The notes: generated by a model from the sequence alone, not told the origin. A DNA stretch of 64,000 bases from Actinernus sp. WN-2022 (GCA_030867875.1 JAOWCC010001634.1:2873258-2937257), one strand, 5' to 3'. Shown: positions 54,201 to 64,000, counted from the first letter of the stretch. Program-made: numbers and translations.

Positions 54201-56865
54201 CAACATACAGTGCGTTTTTTGTCTAATTTTCATTCTAAATATATATTATACTTGAGGAGCCTTGCCATCTGTCACGTTTTTTCTCTAAGAAGCCTTGCCG
54301 TCGGCCCTATTTTTACTTTTGTGAATATAAATGTGCAAACCAACTGACGTCATGCATGTGATCAAAATCCTCGGTTAAAACTTAGTCCAGGATTAACTTA
54401 ATCTCGTACCCAGATCTCCCACGGGATAGGAAGACATGGGGTGGGATCTGGGTACGAGATTAGGATTAACTACAAAGGATCTCGGGTCTGATCTAGTAAT
54501 TTGGCGTGACGACAAAACTTCGTTCATAAGGCTCACCTCTTCAGTGTTGTTTTCACCATAAGTCTGGAATTTTTTCCCATCCATACTATAGAGCATAGTG
54601 TAGGTCTTGACGTGTTTATCGGGCTGTTCAATGGCACCCTGTGTTGCAATTCTCGTTAGCTTGGTCTTCTCTCCCAAGTCAATTTGTATATACTGATTCT
54701 CGTCACTCTGAGGTGAACACCAGGCATCTGTTGCCGTGAAGTTCTTTACTTTAGATGATGCCGTAATATCTTCATCGTCTAGGCCGCCTGTTTGTACACC
54801 TAATGCTTCGTAACATGCTGGAAAGAAAGACAATAATGTCGATACATTTAATGGCCCTTTTGAAGGATTTAATTACGTGGTTGTACTGGAGGGAAAGTCT
54901 CTGACTTAATTTATTTAATAATTGAAACGTATACTTGTACGCGATCGGTGGTGTTATTAGCTAAACCTGTTTGTAAATGCTATTTTCCACCTCCTATTGA
55001 TTTGTCGGTGATCATTTTCAATCTGCGTTTTTGAAGTTGTTTGCCCTCCAGAAAAGCCTTTCCTGTGATATATCAGCACGTGACTGTTTCCTGCAAAAGA
55101 CCTATTAAGGAAAACCAAAGTAGTGGCTACTTCAATATCCTAGTTGCATTGTGACCTAATGACTTTTTCAAAATTTAGTCAAAGTTAAGGCAAACATCTA
55201 TAGGTATTTGTTACTGGGAGAGGAGGAAACGAAGAATGAGAAAATGGAGAAAGGAGGCTAAAACTGATATAATTAACGTTGAGTATTTTTATTTTTTATT
55301 TTGTGAGCTATAATTGTATATAATTGTAGTTTGAAGAGCGAGGATGGAGTGCTGTTTGATAAATTTTCATTTAGATTAATGAATTAGAGAGAGAAGTTTC
55401 TAAAAGGGAAACAACGAAAGCCAATATATTTTCCAAATAAAAGGATGGAAAGCTAAACAAAAACACCATATTCATAAATGGCGGTCATGAGATGTCGGAA
55501 ATAATTTGACATTTTTCAAAGCCAATTAATGAGAAAATAATCTCGCTACTATAAAGATCATATCAGTATTAGTAATAAGGGAAATATAATTACCGCAATG
55601 CTTTTCGGGATTGAATTTCATCAAAATTACAGACTGACAAAGTACGGGCACAGACGCCGTAACATTTCCTGCAACATTGCCGGCGAAACACGCTGCAACA
55701 TTGCAATTGCAATGTCACGTTGCAATGTCGCTGTTGCCGGCAATGTTGCGCGCAATGTTACGGCGTCTGTGCCCGTACTTTGATGTTTGTCTGAAGGGAA
55801 ACCATTGCCAAGCTCATGTCTATACACAGTTCGTTAGTCATTTTTGAACTGAGTTGCTTTGATTTTAACCATATCCCACATGTGCATGCGTTCGTTAATT
55901 CATATGAAAATCGCTGAAAATAACTGTCTGCTCTGGACTATGAATGCCCCTCATCGTGATACATACATACATACAGGTTTCGACCCAGGCTTTTACTTAC
56001 GCGGTCATGGGTCAGGAAAGGTCACATTTACACGATTTCAAACAAGCGTAGAACATAAAGTATTCATTTTAAACCAAAACTTTCTTCACAGAAGTACTCA
56101 AAACTTTTCGAAGGTTCATAAGCTATCAAAATTGAAAAAGGGTGATAGGCACTTTAAACATGTAAACATGATACTCTTTATAAATGAATTGGTTCAGTTG
56201 TTCTTTTTTCTTTCGCACAGGTTGCATTTCTTAAAAAAAGACATCGAATAATGGAGGTCGCCGCGCCGTTCCCGTCTTTCTCCTTACCAAAACACTTGTA
56301 TTCCAAACCTAAACACACTAACCGATGCGAGTTTGTTTAGACTGGTTAAATTCCGTAGATAAACCTCGGGCTTAATCGCCGGCTTCAATCCCGTTTTAAT
56401 GGCTTTAAAACTAAAAAACGTGGTCCTTCAGTCTAGTGTTTGTCCCTGTCAATATTGTCAGGTGGGGAGTGTGTCATATTGTCAGAAAACTTATACTTAG
56501 GTCTACTTAGGTCAATTTAGTTTTCCTCTACACAGTCAAAATTGTCGTTGATGCGCGCTTCACCGTCTTGTAGACCGTTTCTCAAAGGCCTTTGGCTATC
56601 ACTGAGTTGTTATTTCACATATATTATGTTTGATCTGGTCAAATTAACGAGAATTTTAAATGTTATAAACATTTCTAAAGTGGGCCAACTTCAATATCCG
56701 CAAGTGACAATTTGAAGTGAACCATCGTGATATTATTTCTTTCTAAAATGTTTATTTCTTCACCGTTACCGACTTACCTTTCGGAGCTTCTTTGCCATTC
56801 GCTGCCACCAGCCACAAACACAATATCGCGCAAGATAATAACACTCCACGATGAACCTCGCCCAT
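51239..56865 (-). CDS. secreted single-discoidin (F5/8 type C) protein, about 170 aa, four exons
   Basis: Exons on the minus strand are 56865-56778, 54817-54537, 52069-51931 and probably 51243-51239. Residues 1-24 are a signal peptide (MGEVHRGVLLSCAILCLWLV then AANG), so the product is extracellular. Residues 31-168 form one discoidin domain: CYEALGVQ, ITASSKV, DAWCSP, YIQIDLGEKTKLTRIATQG, YTMLYSMDGKKF, ARYVRINPRSW, ICLRVELYGC. Cys31 and Cys168 are the usual domain-closing pair. Discoidin domains bind glycans, lipids or collagen; the ligand here is unknown. With exon 4 the split codon becomes Pro followed at once by TGA, giving a one-domain protein. All phases agree. The last exon is the weak point: another exon could exist in between and continue the protein. 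Confidence 0.8.
51931..52069 (-). CDS. discoidin gene exon 3
   Basis: 46 codons plus one base, acceptor ATTTCAACAG, donor GTGAGT. IFNANEDSFTVKHNNLKNPI is followed by VARYVRINPRSWEKGICLRV and ELYGCD, the classic end of an F5/8 type C domain. Confidence 0.9.
52105..52342. mobile_element. MITE related to the one after CXXC1
   Basis: GGTTCACACTAGCGACGCAA at the left and CTTGCGTCCCTAGTGTTAAC at the right are imperfect inverted ends. They resemble the tip of the 27187-27521 element (TTTCACTAGCGACGG). Confidence 0.6.
52475..52620 (+). mobile_element. tRNA-derived SINE
   Basis: An A-box-like TGCAGTGGTAAGCGC (about 52483-52497) and a B box GGTTCGAGCC (52516-52525) in the right order and spacing. The body past the promoter is not shared with the other SINEs here. 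Confidence 0.6.
52687..53429 (+). mobile_element. possible solo LTR
   Basis: Begins TGTGATAG and ends TGTCACA, with a TATA box (GGTATATAAAG, 52740) and AATAAA (53385) in LTR order. The CGTTTGCTGCTGTCCACC after AATAAA has a 17-base match (GTTTGCTGCTGTCCACC) at about 36388. No target-site duplication and no paired LTR, so this is tentative. Confidence 0.3.
52946..53310 (+). repeat. 187-bp tandem duplication
   Basis: ATGGTTTTTCGTACCGGGCA starts at 52946 and 53133. The two copies are almost identical over about 175 bp, so the event is recent. Confidence 0.92.
54399..54465. repeat. 22-bp near-perfect inverted repeat (mini-MITE)
   Basis: TAATCTCGTACCCAGATCTC mirrors GGATCTGGGTACGAGATTA with a loop of about 22 nt. 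It lies 70 bp downstream of the exon 2 donor of the discoidin gene (read on the minus strand). Confidence 0.8.
54537..54817 (-). CDS. discoidin gene exon 2
   Basis: Acceptor TCTTTCTTTCCAG, donor GTGAGC. The split Ala codon is followed by CYEALGVQTGGLDDEDITAS, then YIQIDLGEKTKLTRIATQGA and YTMLYSMDGKKFQTYG. It ends phase 0 with NNTEE. An N-glycosylation site is possible at NNT. Confidence 0.92.
54845..55110 (-). mobile_element. dispersed MITE family, copy 3
   Basis: The minus strand carries the same blocks as 57325-57600: TGCAGGAAACAGTCACGTGC, GCTTTTCTGGAGGGCAAACA, GGAGGTGGAAAATAGCAT and AACACCACCGATCG. The ends read AATAGGTCTTTTGCAGGAAA and a mirrored AATGGCCCTTTTG. Confidence 0.75.
55111..55637. 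other. discoidin gene intron 1, no gene seen
   Basis: AT-rich intron with no recognised element. An A/G-rich stretch lies at about 55215-55260. Confidence 0.4.
55638..55782. mobile_element. 145-bp palindromic MITE
   Basis: CAAAGTACGGGCACAGACGC and CGTAACATT are perfectly mirrored at the right end (GCGTCTGTGCCCGTACTTTG), a 29-bp arm with no mismatch. The interior is copies of GCAACATTGC/GCAATGTTGC in both orientations. Confidence 0.88.
55783..56777. other. discoidin gene intron 1, remainder
   Basis: An open frame of 130 codons at 55859-56251 has no recognisable domain and no splice support. I see no repeat. Confidence 0.4.
56778..56865 (-). CDS. discoidin gene exon 1: start codon and signal peptide
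   Basis: ATG at 56865-56863, 29 codons plus one base, donor GTAAGT. The hydrophobic core VLLSCAILCLWLVAA is followed by a small-residue cleavage region (ANG-KE), a standard secretory signal. Confidence 0.88.
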
Positions 56866-57295
56866 TTTACGAGTAAATCACTTGATGAGGACTAACCCTC
56901 TGCCGGTGTCTTGATAATCTCTTGATTCTCAGACGACTAGACCAGCGGAAGAGAGCAAGAATAAAAACAGCAAGAATATTGTTAGCGTATCGTTAAATTC
57001 TACACCAATGAGATAATTCCTCTGTTAATCGTAACGTGGTAGTTGTTTTTCTCTGCTCAGCGATATTTTCTGATACAAAGTGTACAAATAAGTGATGACT
57101 GGTTAACGGGAGAAAGCAGATCATAACATGAACCAAATAAGGAGACGGTGTCACTGGTAGGAATCATTGGTTTGTGAACGGCGTGCGAACTCGGTTCAAT
57201 TTTTAATGCACTGCGATCGCTTTGTTTTGGGATAATTAGTAGGTGCATGCATGATCGACAAGAGCACCGCACAATTGCGCGATATTATCTAATAC
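56866..57295. other. upstream region of the discoidin gene
   Basis: It should contain the promoter (minus strand). I see no firm TATA box and no other gene. Confidence 0.4.
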
Positions 57296-57800
57296 TCCAT
57301 TCACACCAAGTAAACCGGCTTTATTAATAGGCTTTTTGTAGGAAACAGTTACGTGCTGATATATCATATCAATAACGCTGAATGAATTGAGCTCGTGATC
57401 CCATGGGAAAGGCTTTTCTGGAGGGCAAACAACTTCAAAAACGCAGATTTAAAATGATCGACAAATTAATAGGAGGTGGAAAATAGCATTTACAAACAGG
57501 TTTTGCTAATAACACTACCGATCTCGTACAAGTACCTTTAATAAATTAAGTCAAATATTTGCTGCCTCCATCAAATTATATCCTGCAAAAGTCCCATTAA
57601 ACTAAGTTTGTCTAGCCTCTTTCGTGAATGTGTTTAGTTACACAGGGTTTAAACTATACCTCGACCAAGCTGTGTAGAAAGGTCAATTTGAAATTAGTTT
57701 AGCGCCAGCGAGCATGAGGTGTGAACAGGTAATATTTTAAATTTGTTTAATTAAAAAGCTTTTAAACATTTTGAATTAAGCTTCGGTGTGAATGGGGTTT
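57296..57800. mobile_element. TIR element hosting MITE copy 2
   Basis: CCATTCACACCAAGTAAACC (57297) and GCTTCGGTGTGAATGGGGT (57780) are imperfect inverted ends. Between them lies the MITE at 57325-57600. Confidence 0.5.
57325..57600 (+). mobile_element. dispersed MITE family, copy 2 (best preserved)
   Basis: The left end TTAATAGGCTTTTTGTAGGA mirrors the right end CCTGCAAAAGTCCCATTAA, with TTAA-like flanks. It has the full set of internal blocks seen in the copies at 17936 and 54845. Confidence 0.75.
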
Positions 57801-58288
57801 TACAGTCCAAACCATATTTATAATAGTGGAATCTCTGAAGCGACTGTTTCTATAAAAAAACGATTTTGTTCCTCAATCAAAGCACTACATTTGAAACCTC
57901 TCGTAAGGCCTCTTCATTCGCATTAAGGGTGATGGCTTACGAGAAATTGAACGGTAATAATGGTATTCGGCACGATATAACCCAGTCCAAGCCAGCCTTA
58001 CTAATAATTGCCGAGACACCGGACTCTAACCTTTCAATTACTTTCGTTCTAATTCCATGCACTCGGGCAGTTTAGTTGTTTTTTCTCTAGACAGAATCCT
58101 AACAAGACTGAGTTTTACAAGTTTCTGTATTTTTACCGAAGACTTAACCATTTATTTCCATTGCTAAAAGCGTAATAGGTTCTACCTCTGTGATGCCTGC
58201 CGACGACACTTTGAGCTTACCTTGCAGCCTGTGGTCCACTAGGCAAAATTTAATTTAAACCAAAAAAATGTACTAGAGCAAACCTTTT
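57801..58288. other. intergenic, no gene seen
   Basis: 57830-57905 shares an old repeat with 49995-50155. Otherwise unremarkable. Confidence 0.4.
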
Positions 58289-58620
58289 ATTATTATAATA
58301 ATGGCCATGTTTATATAGCGCCATACCACCACAGTCTCATGGCGCTTTACATTTTACTGACATTTTACTGCTAATAGCTGCCACGCAGTTTACAATGTTG
58401 AGTGTGTCAGTTAGTACAATGGCCAGGCAGTGCTAGCTGTATCGGGTGACAATCCCCTGCTCTTTTTCAAGTAGTACAACAGGTTCTTTCACGTCTCCTT
58501 CAAATATTGATTAGAATGAGTAGAAGGAGACAAGGCCAACGACCTATGTCGTCCCTGCCCTAGGACGTGCGGCCGGGATTCGAACCCCCGACCAGCTAAC
58601 CATATGCAGTGAGCATAGAA
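58289..58620 (-). mobile_element. SINE with tRNA-like head and GCGCTATATAAA tail
   Basis: The minus strand carries a B box GGTTCGAATCCCGGCC (58585-58570), a body, and the 3' motif ATGGCGCTATATAAACATGG followed by ATTATTATAATAATA at 58289-58305. GCGCTATATAAA tails with a microsatellite end are common in invertebrate SINEs. The A box is unclear. Confidence 0.65.
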
Positions 58621-59894
58621 TATATTGGGAATTTGAGCAGCAAGAGTCGACTATAGACGAGAAAATGCGCGCGCATGTCGGAAATGTACCTTTAACATCG
58701 ACCAGAAACTTGTATACTGTAGTGAATTTGAAGTCTTCAATAACGGATTTCTAAAATACATTTTATCAAAATTGGAATAAATGTAAATGACTCATTTAAA
58801 ATTCACAAGGGTTATTAAAATCATTTTATTACGCACTTTACTTATAAGGCAAGCCAAAATCTCCCCGCCAACATCGGTTTTAAATCAATTGAATAAAGGG
58901 TTTCTCAAGCGTGGTGACACGGTCTATCTTGAAGACTGGGAGGCTCAAATATTCTCTATTAACTCTAATACCTATATGTTTACAAGGCCGTTAAAAGGAA
59001 CTATGTTGGACGCTCTCGGGTCAACGAAAAATACATGAATTCGAAGCGAAAAGCGGAACCAACTGTCGACAAGATTATAAAAGCAAACAATACACTTCGT
59101 ACGACAACATATATGGCTTTTTGGATCATTACACAGATAAATCCAAGAATATGTTTTCACCGATAAATTCTTCAACGAGTAAAGAACTTATAAATGCACT
59201 TACCTTGACTTCCTCGGCGAAAAATACTGCGAATTCCGACTTTTCAGAGTTAAGGTTTTAAGAGTCTGAGTTTAGCGAGAACTCTTTCAAAGCCATTAAT
59301 AATTCAGCTGATAGAATGGACTTACTCTCTCGTGTCGACATACCTGGTGAGCTCAACAAGTATACGAAATGGTACGCTATTGTTTGTGAAATAAAGGACC
59401 TTGACAGCTACCCTGTTTAAGCCGACAGGTTATTCATGATTCATGGCTCGTTCTCTCTAAAAGAGAGAATAGACGCTAAAAGAGAATAGAGAAAAGATCG
59501 TAGGCTCGACTTCTTTTCTTGGCTTTTCTCTTCTAGCGGGAAGGAAGCTCGCAGGGTATTCTAGACCAGAACGTTCGAGTAGACACAAACTGCAATGCTG
59601 CTGACCAGTTGAACCAACGCCGGAATGGGCTAACTGGAGATTATTTTATTTTAGTTCCATAAAAGATGGCTATGTGAGAAATCAAATATAATTTCAAAGA
59701 GCACTAGGCTTTCTGATCCACTCAAGATTGGACAATCTGTGGTGGAAAGTTGCTATTATACCAAACTTCAGTTATTAATTTGTATAAATGGCCTTGGATA
59801 ATATTTGCCATCTTGGCGTGTTATAAGTATCCATAGATAGCGTAGTCTATGGCCTGCATGGAGCTGTCACTGAATCTATCTGGACCGACTCACC
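58621..59894. other. intergenic; a degenerate open frame not recognised
   Basis: 58860-59400 is open in pieces in two frames (KRGDTVYLEDWEAQIFSINS, then INSSTSKELINALTLTSSAK). I cannot name it and it has stops, so it may be a decayed mobile-element protein or chance. GAGAGAATAGA repeats lie near 59455-59500. Confidence 0.3.
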
Positions 59895-60065
59895 CACTGT
59901 TAGCTCAGCTGCAGTGGTTCATCTTAACATAACTGCATGGAAGAAGGTGCTGCCTTTGCTCTGACATCTTCAAATGGTGAAACCTTCATGTCTTCTTGGA
60001 TCAGGACGTTAAATCGTAGGGCCCTACTCGGTATGTCGACAAATATCTGACAGTGACCACCCTCA
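59895..60065 (+). mobile_element. tRNA-derived SINE, diverged
   Basis: TTAGCTCAGCTGCAGTGGTTC (about 59908) resembles a tRNA A-box region. The body AGAAGGTGCTGCCTTTG and ACCTTCATGTCTTCTTGG matches the minus-strand SINE at 34095-34312. Confidence 0.55.
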
Positions 60066-60519
60066 GTAGATAGTTTATTAACGGTACTCCAATTAGCAAT
60101 ACCATGCTAAATACATTTGAGACTAATGATAAAGTATATTTTTATTTTTATTAGTGAGTCAGTTTAAAAAATATATAACTGAAATGAGATCTATGCTCGT
60201 ATCACAAGGAACAGAGACTACTCGCCGTCAAGCGCATTGCCAGAGGAATCTGGAAATATATTTTCAAAAATGCGCCTCTGGACTATCTCAGTCTAGTCTG
60301 AGGGAATCAGACGCCTCTCTCCACTTGTCTGGTTTTCTCAGGCAAGACTATCTCTAGCTGCTCCGAGAAATGACAAAGGAAGAGCCTGTTTGATACTTCT
60401 AAACAGCGAATTCTAGCTCGTATATAATCCCTGACTATAAAAGGTACAATAACATTGTACAGCCTGCCGATCAGCCTAATTGCAGTCTTCATATATTTCA
60501 ATCCTTCTGCTGAACCTGA

Positions 60520-60662
60520 TCTCCACAGATGCGGATGTAGCTCTTCGTAGCTGTAGCGCTTCGAATGTTATTTATCTCGTTTCTTGCATCAAGTGCAATG
60601 TGCAATATCTAGGCTCCACATCCAGTCAATTTGAAGTTACATCAATTAGAAATACTATCTAG
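60520..60662 (+). pseudogene. Penelope-like GIY-YIG endonuclease fragment
   Basis: NVIYLVSCIKCNVQYLGSTS fits the GIY-YIG core of Penelope-like elements (VIYL-x2-C-x2-C-x3-Y-x-G-x-T). It is followed within 15 codons by a stop. No reverse transcriptase is attached, so this is a relic. Confidence 0.55.
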
Positions 60663-61676
60663 GGGTATTGTAATTTACTACATTAGTAATTAGCGCTTTA
60701 GTAGGCATACAATAACGAAATTTATTACATAATAAGTCATAACCTTTATTGTGGTATTACGTAACTGTTTTGGTCACTGCTGCTCGCATATAATTTATAT
60801 ATATTTATATATATGTTGTAGGTAAAATCCGTTATCAGGTCATAAAATCCGATTCAACCTAGGTAAAATCCGGCCGATTCAACCTAGGTTACGTTGTTAA
60901 ACATAATCAACCTAGCTAGGTTAAATTGTATAATACCCCTGCTTAAGCAGGTGAGAACTTGTCATTTACCTTTGAACTTGTTTTTTGAATGGCTAGGGTA
61001 CGTTTTATGGGTGGGTTAGGGTTTGCATTAAAAAAAATACCTAGGTCATTTTTAGGTAGCATTACATTTCTCTGTTGTTTAGTGACTTAGCCCTAAACAC
61101 TCTAAATGTAGTTTTCTTTAAGCAAGAGTCTAATTCTTAAAAAACCGGTTAGAGCTGTTAAATTCTTATTTCAAAAACTCATGAATAATTAATGAGCATT
61201 TTGTCCAATCACATGAATCAAATCAGTCACGTGCATGCTCCTTTATACCTGATAAAATCTCATCATTCTAAAAGGCCCGCGGAGGGATTTGAATTCTGGC
61301 CCAGAGGGAACGGGATTAATGATTGAGACAATGGCATTTCTATTGATGTTGCAGCTTTCTCATTGAATTGCTAATTAGGATGAACGTTTTATATAAAGAA
61401 TACCAATAAACATGAAATTTTATATAAAGTTTCATCCTAATTAAGAATTCACTGATAAAGACCCAAAGAAAGCAAAAAGTACACGGAACATAAGGTACCT
61501 AGATAATAAATTTTGCACTAAATTTACTAATATCAGCAGACTACCGAGATACACAGATAATATTTTTAAAATGAAGTTATCCAACTACCATTACTTGTTT
61601 ACCGAGCCACTGTTTAGTTCCAATTATTAAACCAAACTCAAAGCCGCCAAATAATAAAAACGTGCATTAAACTTAC
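60663..61676. other. intergenic, no gene seen
   Basis: AACCTAGGT/AACCTAGCTAGG repeats at 60865-60930. AATTAGGATGAA at 61374 mirrors TTCATCCTAATT at 61432 (short palindromic element 61374-61443). Confidence 0.45.
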
Positions 61677-61829
61677 ATATTTTGTGCCGGAGTCAACAAA
61701 TTTAGAGTCTGCCGTCATATCAGTCACATCGCCTTCCAAGTCTTGAACTTTATCGAGGTAAACCACGACACCAAATCCTTCAAGTGCAGGTTCAGTTCTT
61801 GCATTGCGAAACGCCGCTTCAAACAACAT
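61677..61829 (-). CDS. candidate first exon of an unidentified gene
   Basis: 51 codons from ATG (61829) to a GTAAGT donor, phase 0: MLFEAAFRNARTEPALEGFG, VVVYLDKVQDLEGDVTDMTA, DSKFVDSGTKY. There is a stop in frame a few codons upstream. The residue mix and ideal donor look coding, unlike the surrounding frames. I do not recognise the family, and no partner exon was found between 57300 and 61600, so it may be part of a broken or very widely spaced gene. Confidence 0.4.
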
Positions 61830-62705
61830 AGTATGGTAATTTCTTCATGTCATTCCCTTGAGATTTTCGTAATTGCAGGCGGTGATTACCTCGAATATTT
61901 TGCATGGCGTTGTGAATACAAAGGTTCAATGGTTCATTAAGTGAACCATTCCCTTGAGATGTGCGTCTTGCTTTCATTGCATTCTTAAAGCGTTTTTGAA
62001 ACCGTTTAAAACACTCACAGCACGTGTTTTATCAAGTCTAAAAATTCTCGGCCTTCGCCCTCGAATTTTTAAACTTGATAAAACACTGCTGTTCGTGTTT
62101 TAAACAGTACTTCAAGAATGAAGAACTTATTTTGAGAATCGTGATTCTTAAAACAAGAAAATCCGTCCGACTTAAATTAAGATGCTTTTTTCATATTAAG
62201 AGGAGAATCTTAAATTAAGAGTGTTGAGTTCTTGATTTCAGTATGCTCTTAATTCTTGTGAACTTTGATTTTTTTGCGTTTTGCCGTTGGACTTCGAGAG
62301 CCATTTTGAAGAGATTCTCTCGGAAAATACCATAGACAACCGCCTCAAACCTATTCTATAGGACGCCGCTGCAATTTATCTCTCCAATTCATCCGATTAA
62401 ATTGACTTAGAGCGAGAGACTCGGCACTCTAAGTCAACTTCCTCGAGCCGAAAAAGACAGGAAAATCACGACAAAGCGTCTCGAATGCACTCTGTAGGAC
62501 TCCTGGCGTTCCCTAGAATAGATTTCAGGAGGTTTCCTGTCGTATTCTTCGAGAAAGTCCCAGCAAAATGGCTCTGATGCGAAGGTCGAAGACAAGCAAC
62601 GAAGACTGTGGGAAAATATATCTTCAAACTGTTTTATTGTGGCATATTTTTACCTGTAGAGAGAGAAAAACATGTTAGATAAATAAATATATATATATAT
62701 GTTAA
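61830..62705. other. intergenic with hairpins
   Basis: GTGTTTTATCAAGT at 62024 mirrors ACTTGATAAAACAC ending at 62086 (AAAAATTC/GAATTTTT also pairs). Otherwise no gene or repeat is named. Confidence 0.45.
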
Positions 62706-62711
62706 TGTATT

Positions 62712-62800
62712 TGGTAATAAAGAGCCACGGTGGTCCCATGGTTAGGCTCTTGCTTTGCAGTTCGAAGCCTCGAGTTCAAGTCTCAGTATCGGCATCGTAC
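62712..62800 (+). mobile_element. tRNA-like SINE head or Pol III unit
   Basis: TGGTCCCATGGTTAGGC resembles an A box and GAGTTCAAGTCTC a B box, about 40 nt apart, in a 72-nt tRNA-sized block. A run of eight T (from 62802) follows and could terminate Pol III. The anticodon arm does not pair well enough to call a tRNA gene. Confidence 0.5.
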
Positions 62801-62809
62801 CTTTTTTTT

Positions 62810-64000
62810 CTTGTTTTGTTTTTCCTTTTTTCTTTTTTTTTTCCTTGTTTTTTGTGTGTGTTTCTTACATGTGTGTTTCTTTTCGCAGTTTATTTTTTGA
62901 CATTGGATAAGAAAGGACGACGTAGCTACAACAATACTGTCAGCCTGAAACGGTCTCAATTTTCCCCAGACTTTAGAAGTAGATAATAATAAGTGAAGAA
63001 GTCCAAGGACTACAGAAAAGCTGATCAAACAAGTAACGTATATATTGATAAGTTAACAATATTTCGGCTGGCCAAACCAGCCTTCTTCAGGTAGAACTTA
63101 GAAGTGAATAATATTTCACAATGGTAAGTAAAAATATAAAAAGTGATTACACAATATGAGAGGAAAAAGGAAATGACTTAAGTAGACTAACGGATAGGAA
63201 TAACCCGCGTAAAGAAATATACATATTAGGTTTCATCACGCTTATTCATTCCGAGTGGTTCAAGAGTTTTCGGTAAGTCGATAAGGAATTTGGGCGTACT
63301 CAGCACTAACTGAGTACGCCCAAATTACACTATTTTCGTTTAGAACGGTGTAGCGATTCTGTTGATGCATGGTTGTTGGTTTGAATAAGCGTAATTTTCT
63401 TACACTACAAAGTATTATATCTTTGTTTAGAAGTAGGAGCGATTTTAGCAAATGTTATTAATTTCATTCGTACTGATTTTCTAAACTTAGGCAGACTGAG
63501 CGAGCGACTTCATTTTCGATATTTCGAAAACATTGGCCGCGATACAGTCTTGAAAATACCCGGCAGTCCAGAAATTGTCCAGAATTCTCTTTGAAACCCA
63601 TAGTAATGCTTGCATAAGTTGACGAAGCTTTTTTCTTTGTGAAGGAAGAGAATTCACATGCATGGAATTAACCCGTGTAAAGGTTTACGAGTGTTTGACA
63701 AACGATCACAAACTTTCGAAACTTCGCCATGGACGATGTCGATGTTCAAAATACTACATTCCCTGCGGCTGTCGAAGCTTTTGCCCAAAAAATGTTCGAA
63801 CATCCCTTAATAAAAGATATGTGGATGATAGGTGCATGTCCTAGGCATTTCAAAGGTTAAAGAGAACTCCGTTCTAGTAGTCACGTTTGAAATAAAAGTT
63901 GTTAATGGAATGCAGTCAGAAAAAAAAAGAGGAAAAAGAAATGATGTACGCTGATTCAGTTGCACTCAGCTATACATCACCATCAACCCCGCCTCTGATC
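62810..64000. other. gene-poor end of window with two hairpins
   Basis: T/C-rich 62800-62880; a GGCTGG-CCAGCC stem at 63065-63081; a perfect 17-bp hairpin at 63287-63326. A 60-codon Cys-rich frame at 63662-63844 (GRCRCSKYYIPCGCRSFCP) is not recognised and lacks support as a gene. Confidence 0.4.
63287..63326. repeat. perfect 17-bp hairpin
   Basis: AATTTGGGCGTACTCAG, loop CACTAA, CTGAGTACGCCCAAATT. No mismatch in the stem. Confidence 0.9.

Larger units (their letters stand above)
52070..54536. other. discoidin gene intron 2, repeat-filled
   Basis: No exon is seen. It contains the MITE at 52105, the SINE at 52475, the tandem duplication at 52946, an AACTCGC-rich stretch at 53550-53750 and a palindrome at 54399. 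The segment 53760-54398 has nothing I recognise. Confidence 0.5.

Noticed and set aside
55859..56251. 130-aa frame in discoidin intron 1
   Set aside because: No domain, no splice support, AT-rich intron context.
62783..63028. Lys-rich frame and its Phe-rich partner at 62699-62986
   Set aside because: Produced by T/C-rich low-complexity DNA next to a SINE.

Overview
This is a repeat-dense stretch of animal nuclear DNA. Spliced genes, 10-16 kb introns, LINE retrotransposons, tRNA-derived SINEs and many miniature inverted-repeat elements rule out a prokaryote. The exon sequences and the repeat types fit an anthozoan cnidarian, most likely a stony coral. That assignment is inference from homology and repeat style; I could not run a search.

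Four host genes can be rebuilt from exons whose splice sites and reading phases all agree. (1) The 3' part of CXXC1/CFP1 (+), the CpG-binding subunit of the SET1/COMPASS H3K4 methyltransferase, has exons at 741-784, 865-955, 16916-17074 and 26855-27178; its 5' part lies before the window. (2) MRPL46 (-), mitochondrial ribosomal protein mL46, has five exons from 47951 down to 33421 and is complete at 285 aa. (3) A LYPLAL1-like alpha/beta-hydrolase (+), 48081-48478 plus 49528-49849, is 239 aa; it starts 129 bp from MRPL46 in a head-to-head promoter and has lost the catalytic Ser and His. (4) A small secreted discoidin (F5/8 type C) protein (-) has exons at 56865-56778, 54817-54537 and 52069-51931, with a stop probably formed in a fourth exon. 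One further candidate first exon (-) sits at 61829-61677. CXXC1 and MRPL46 are convergent, MRPL46 and LYPLAL1 divergent, LYPLAL1 and the discoidin gene convergent.

Most of the remaining DNA is mobile. The standout is a 14.7 kb foldback element (1961-16674) that fills 92% of one CXXC1 intron. It has 28-bp terminal inverted repeats flanked by TA, subterminal arrays of a hairpin-forming GTGAAATATCAC motif, and about 108 copies of a 124-bp satellite pointing right in the left arm against only about five pointing left in the right arm. The satellite is organised at three levels (124 bp, 881 bp, 4032 bp). Two smaller elements at 29898-32656 and 30511-31989, one nested in the other, have the same plan with unrelated repeats.

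The next CXXC1 intron carries a decayed LINE (19.4-26.1 kb) split by a younger LINE with an intact 1093-aa PHD-endonuclease-reverse transcriptase ORF and a visible target-site duplication. MRPL46 intron 2 is largely a 7.8 kb hAT-like element (8-bp TACATGTA duplications) that itself contains several MITEs and a broken LINE. From 57 kb to the end the window is gene-poor, with SINEs, a Penelope-like fragment and hairpins.
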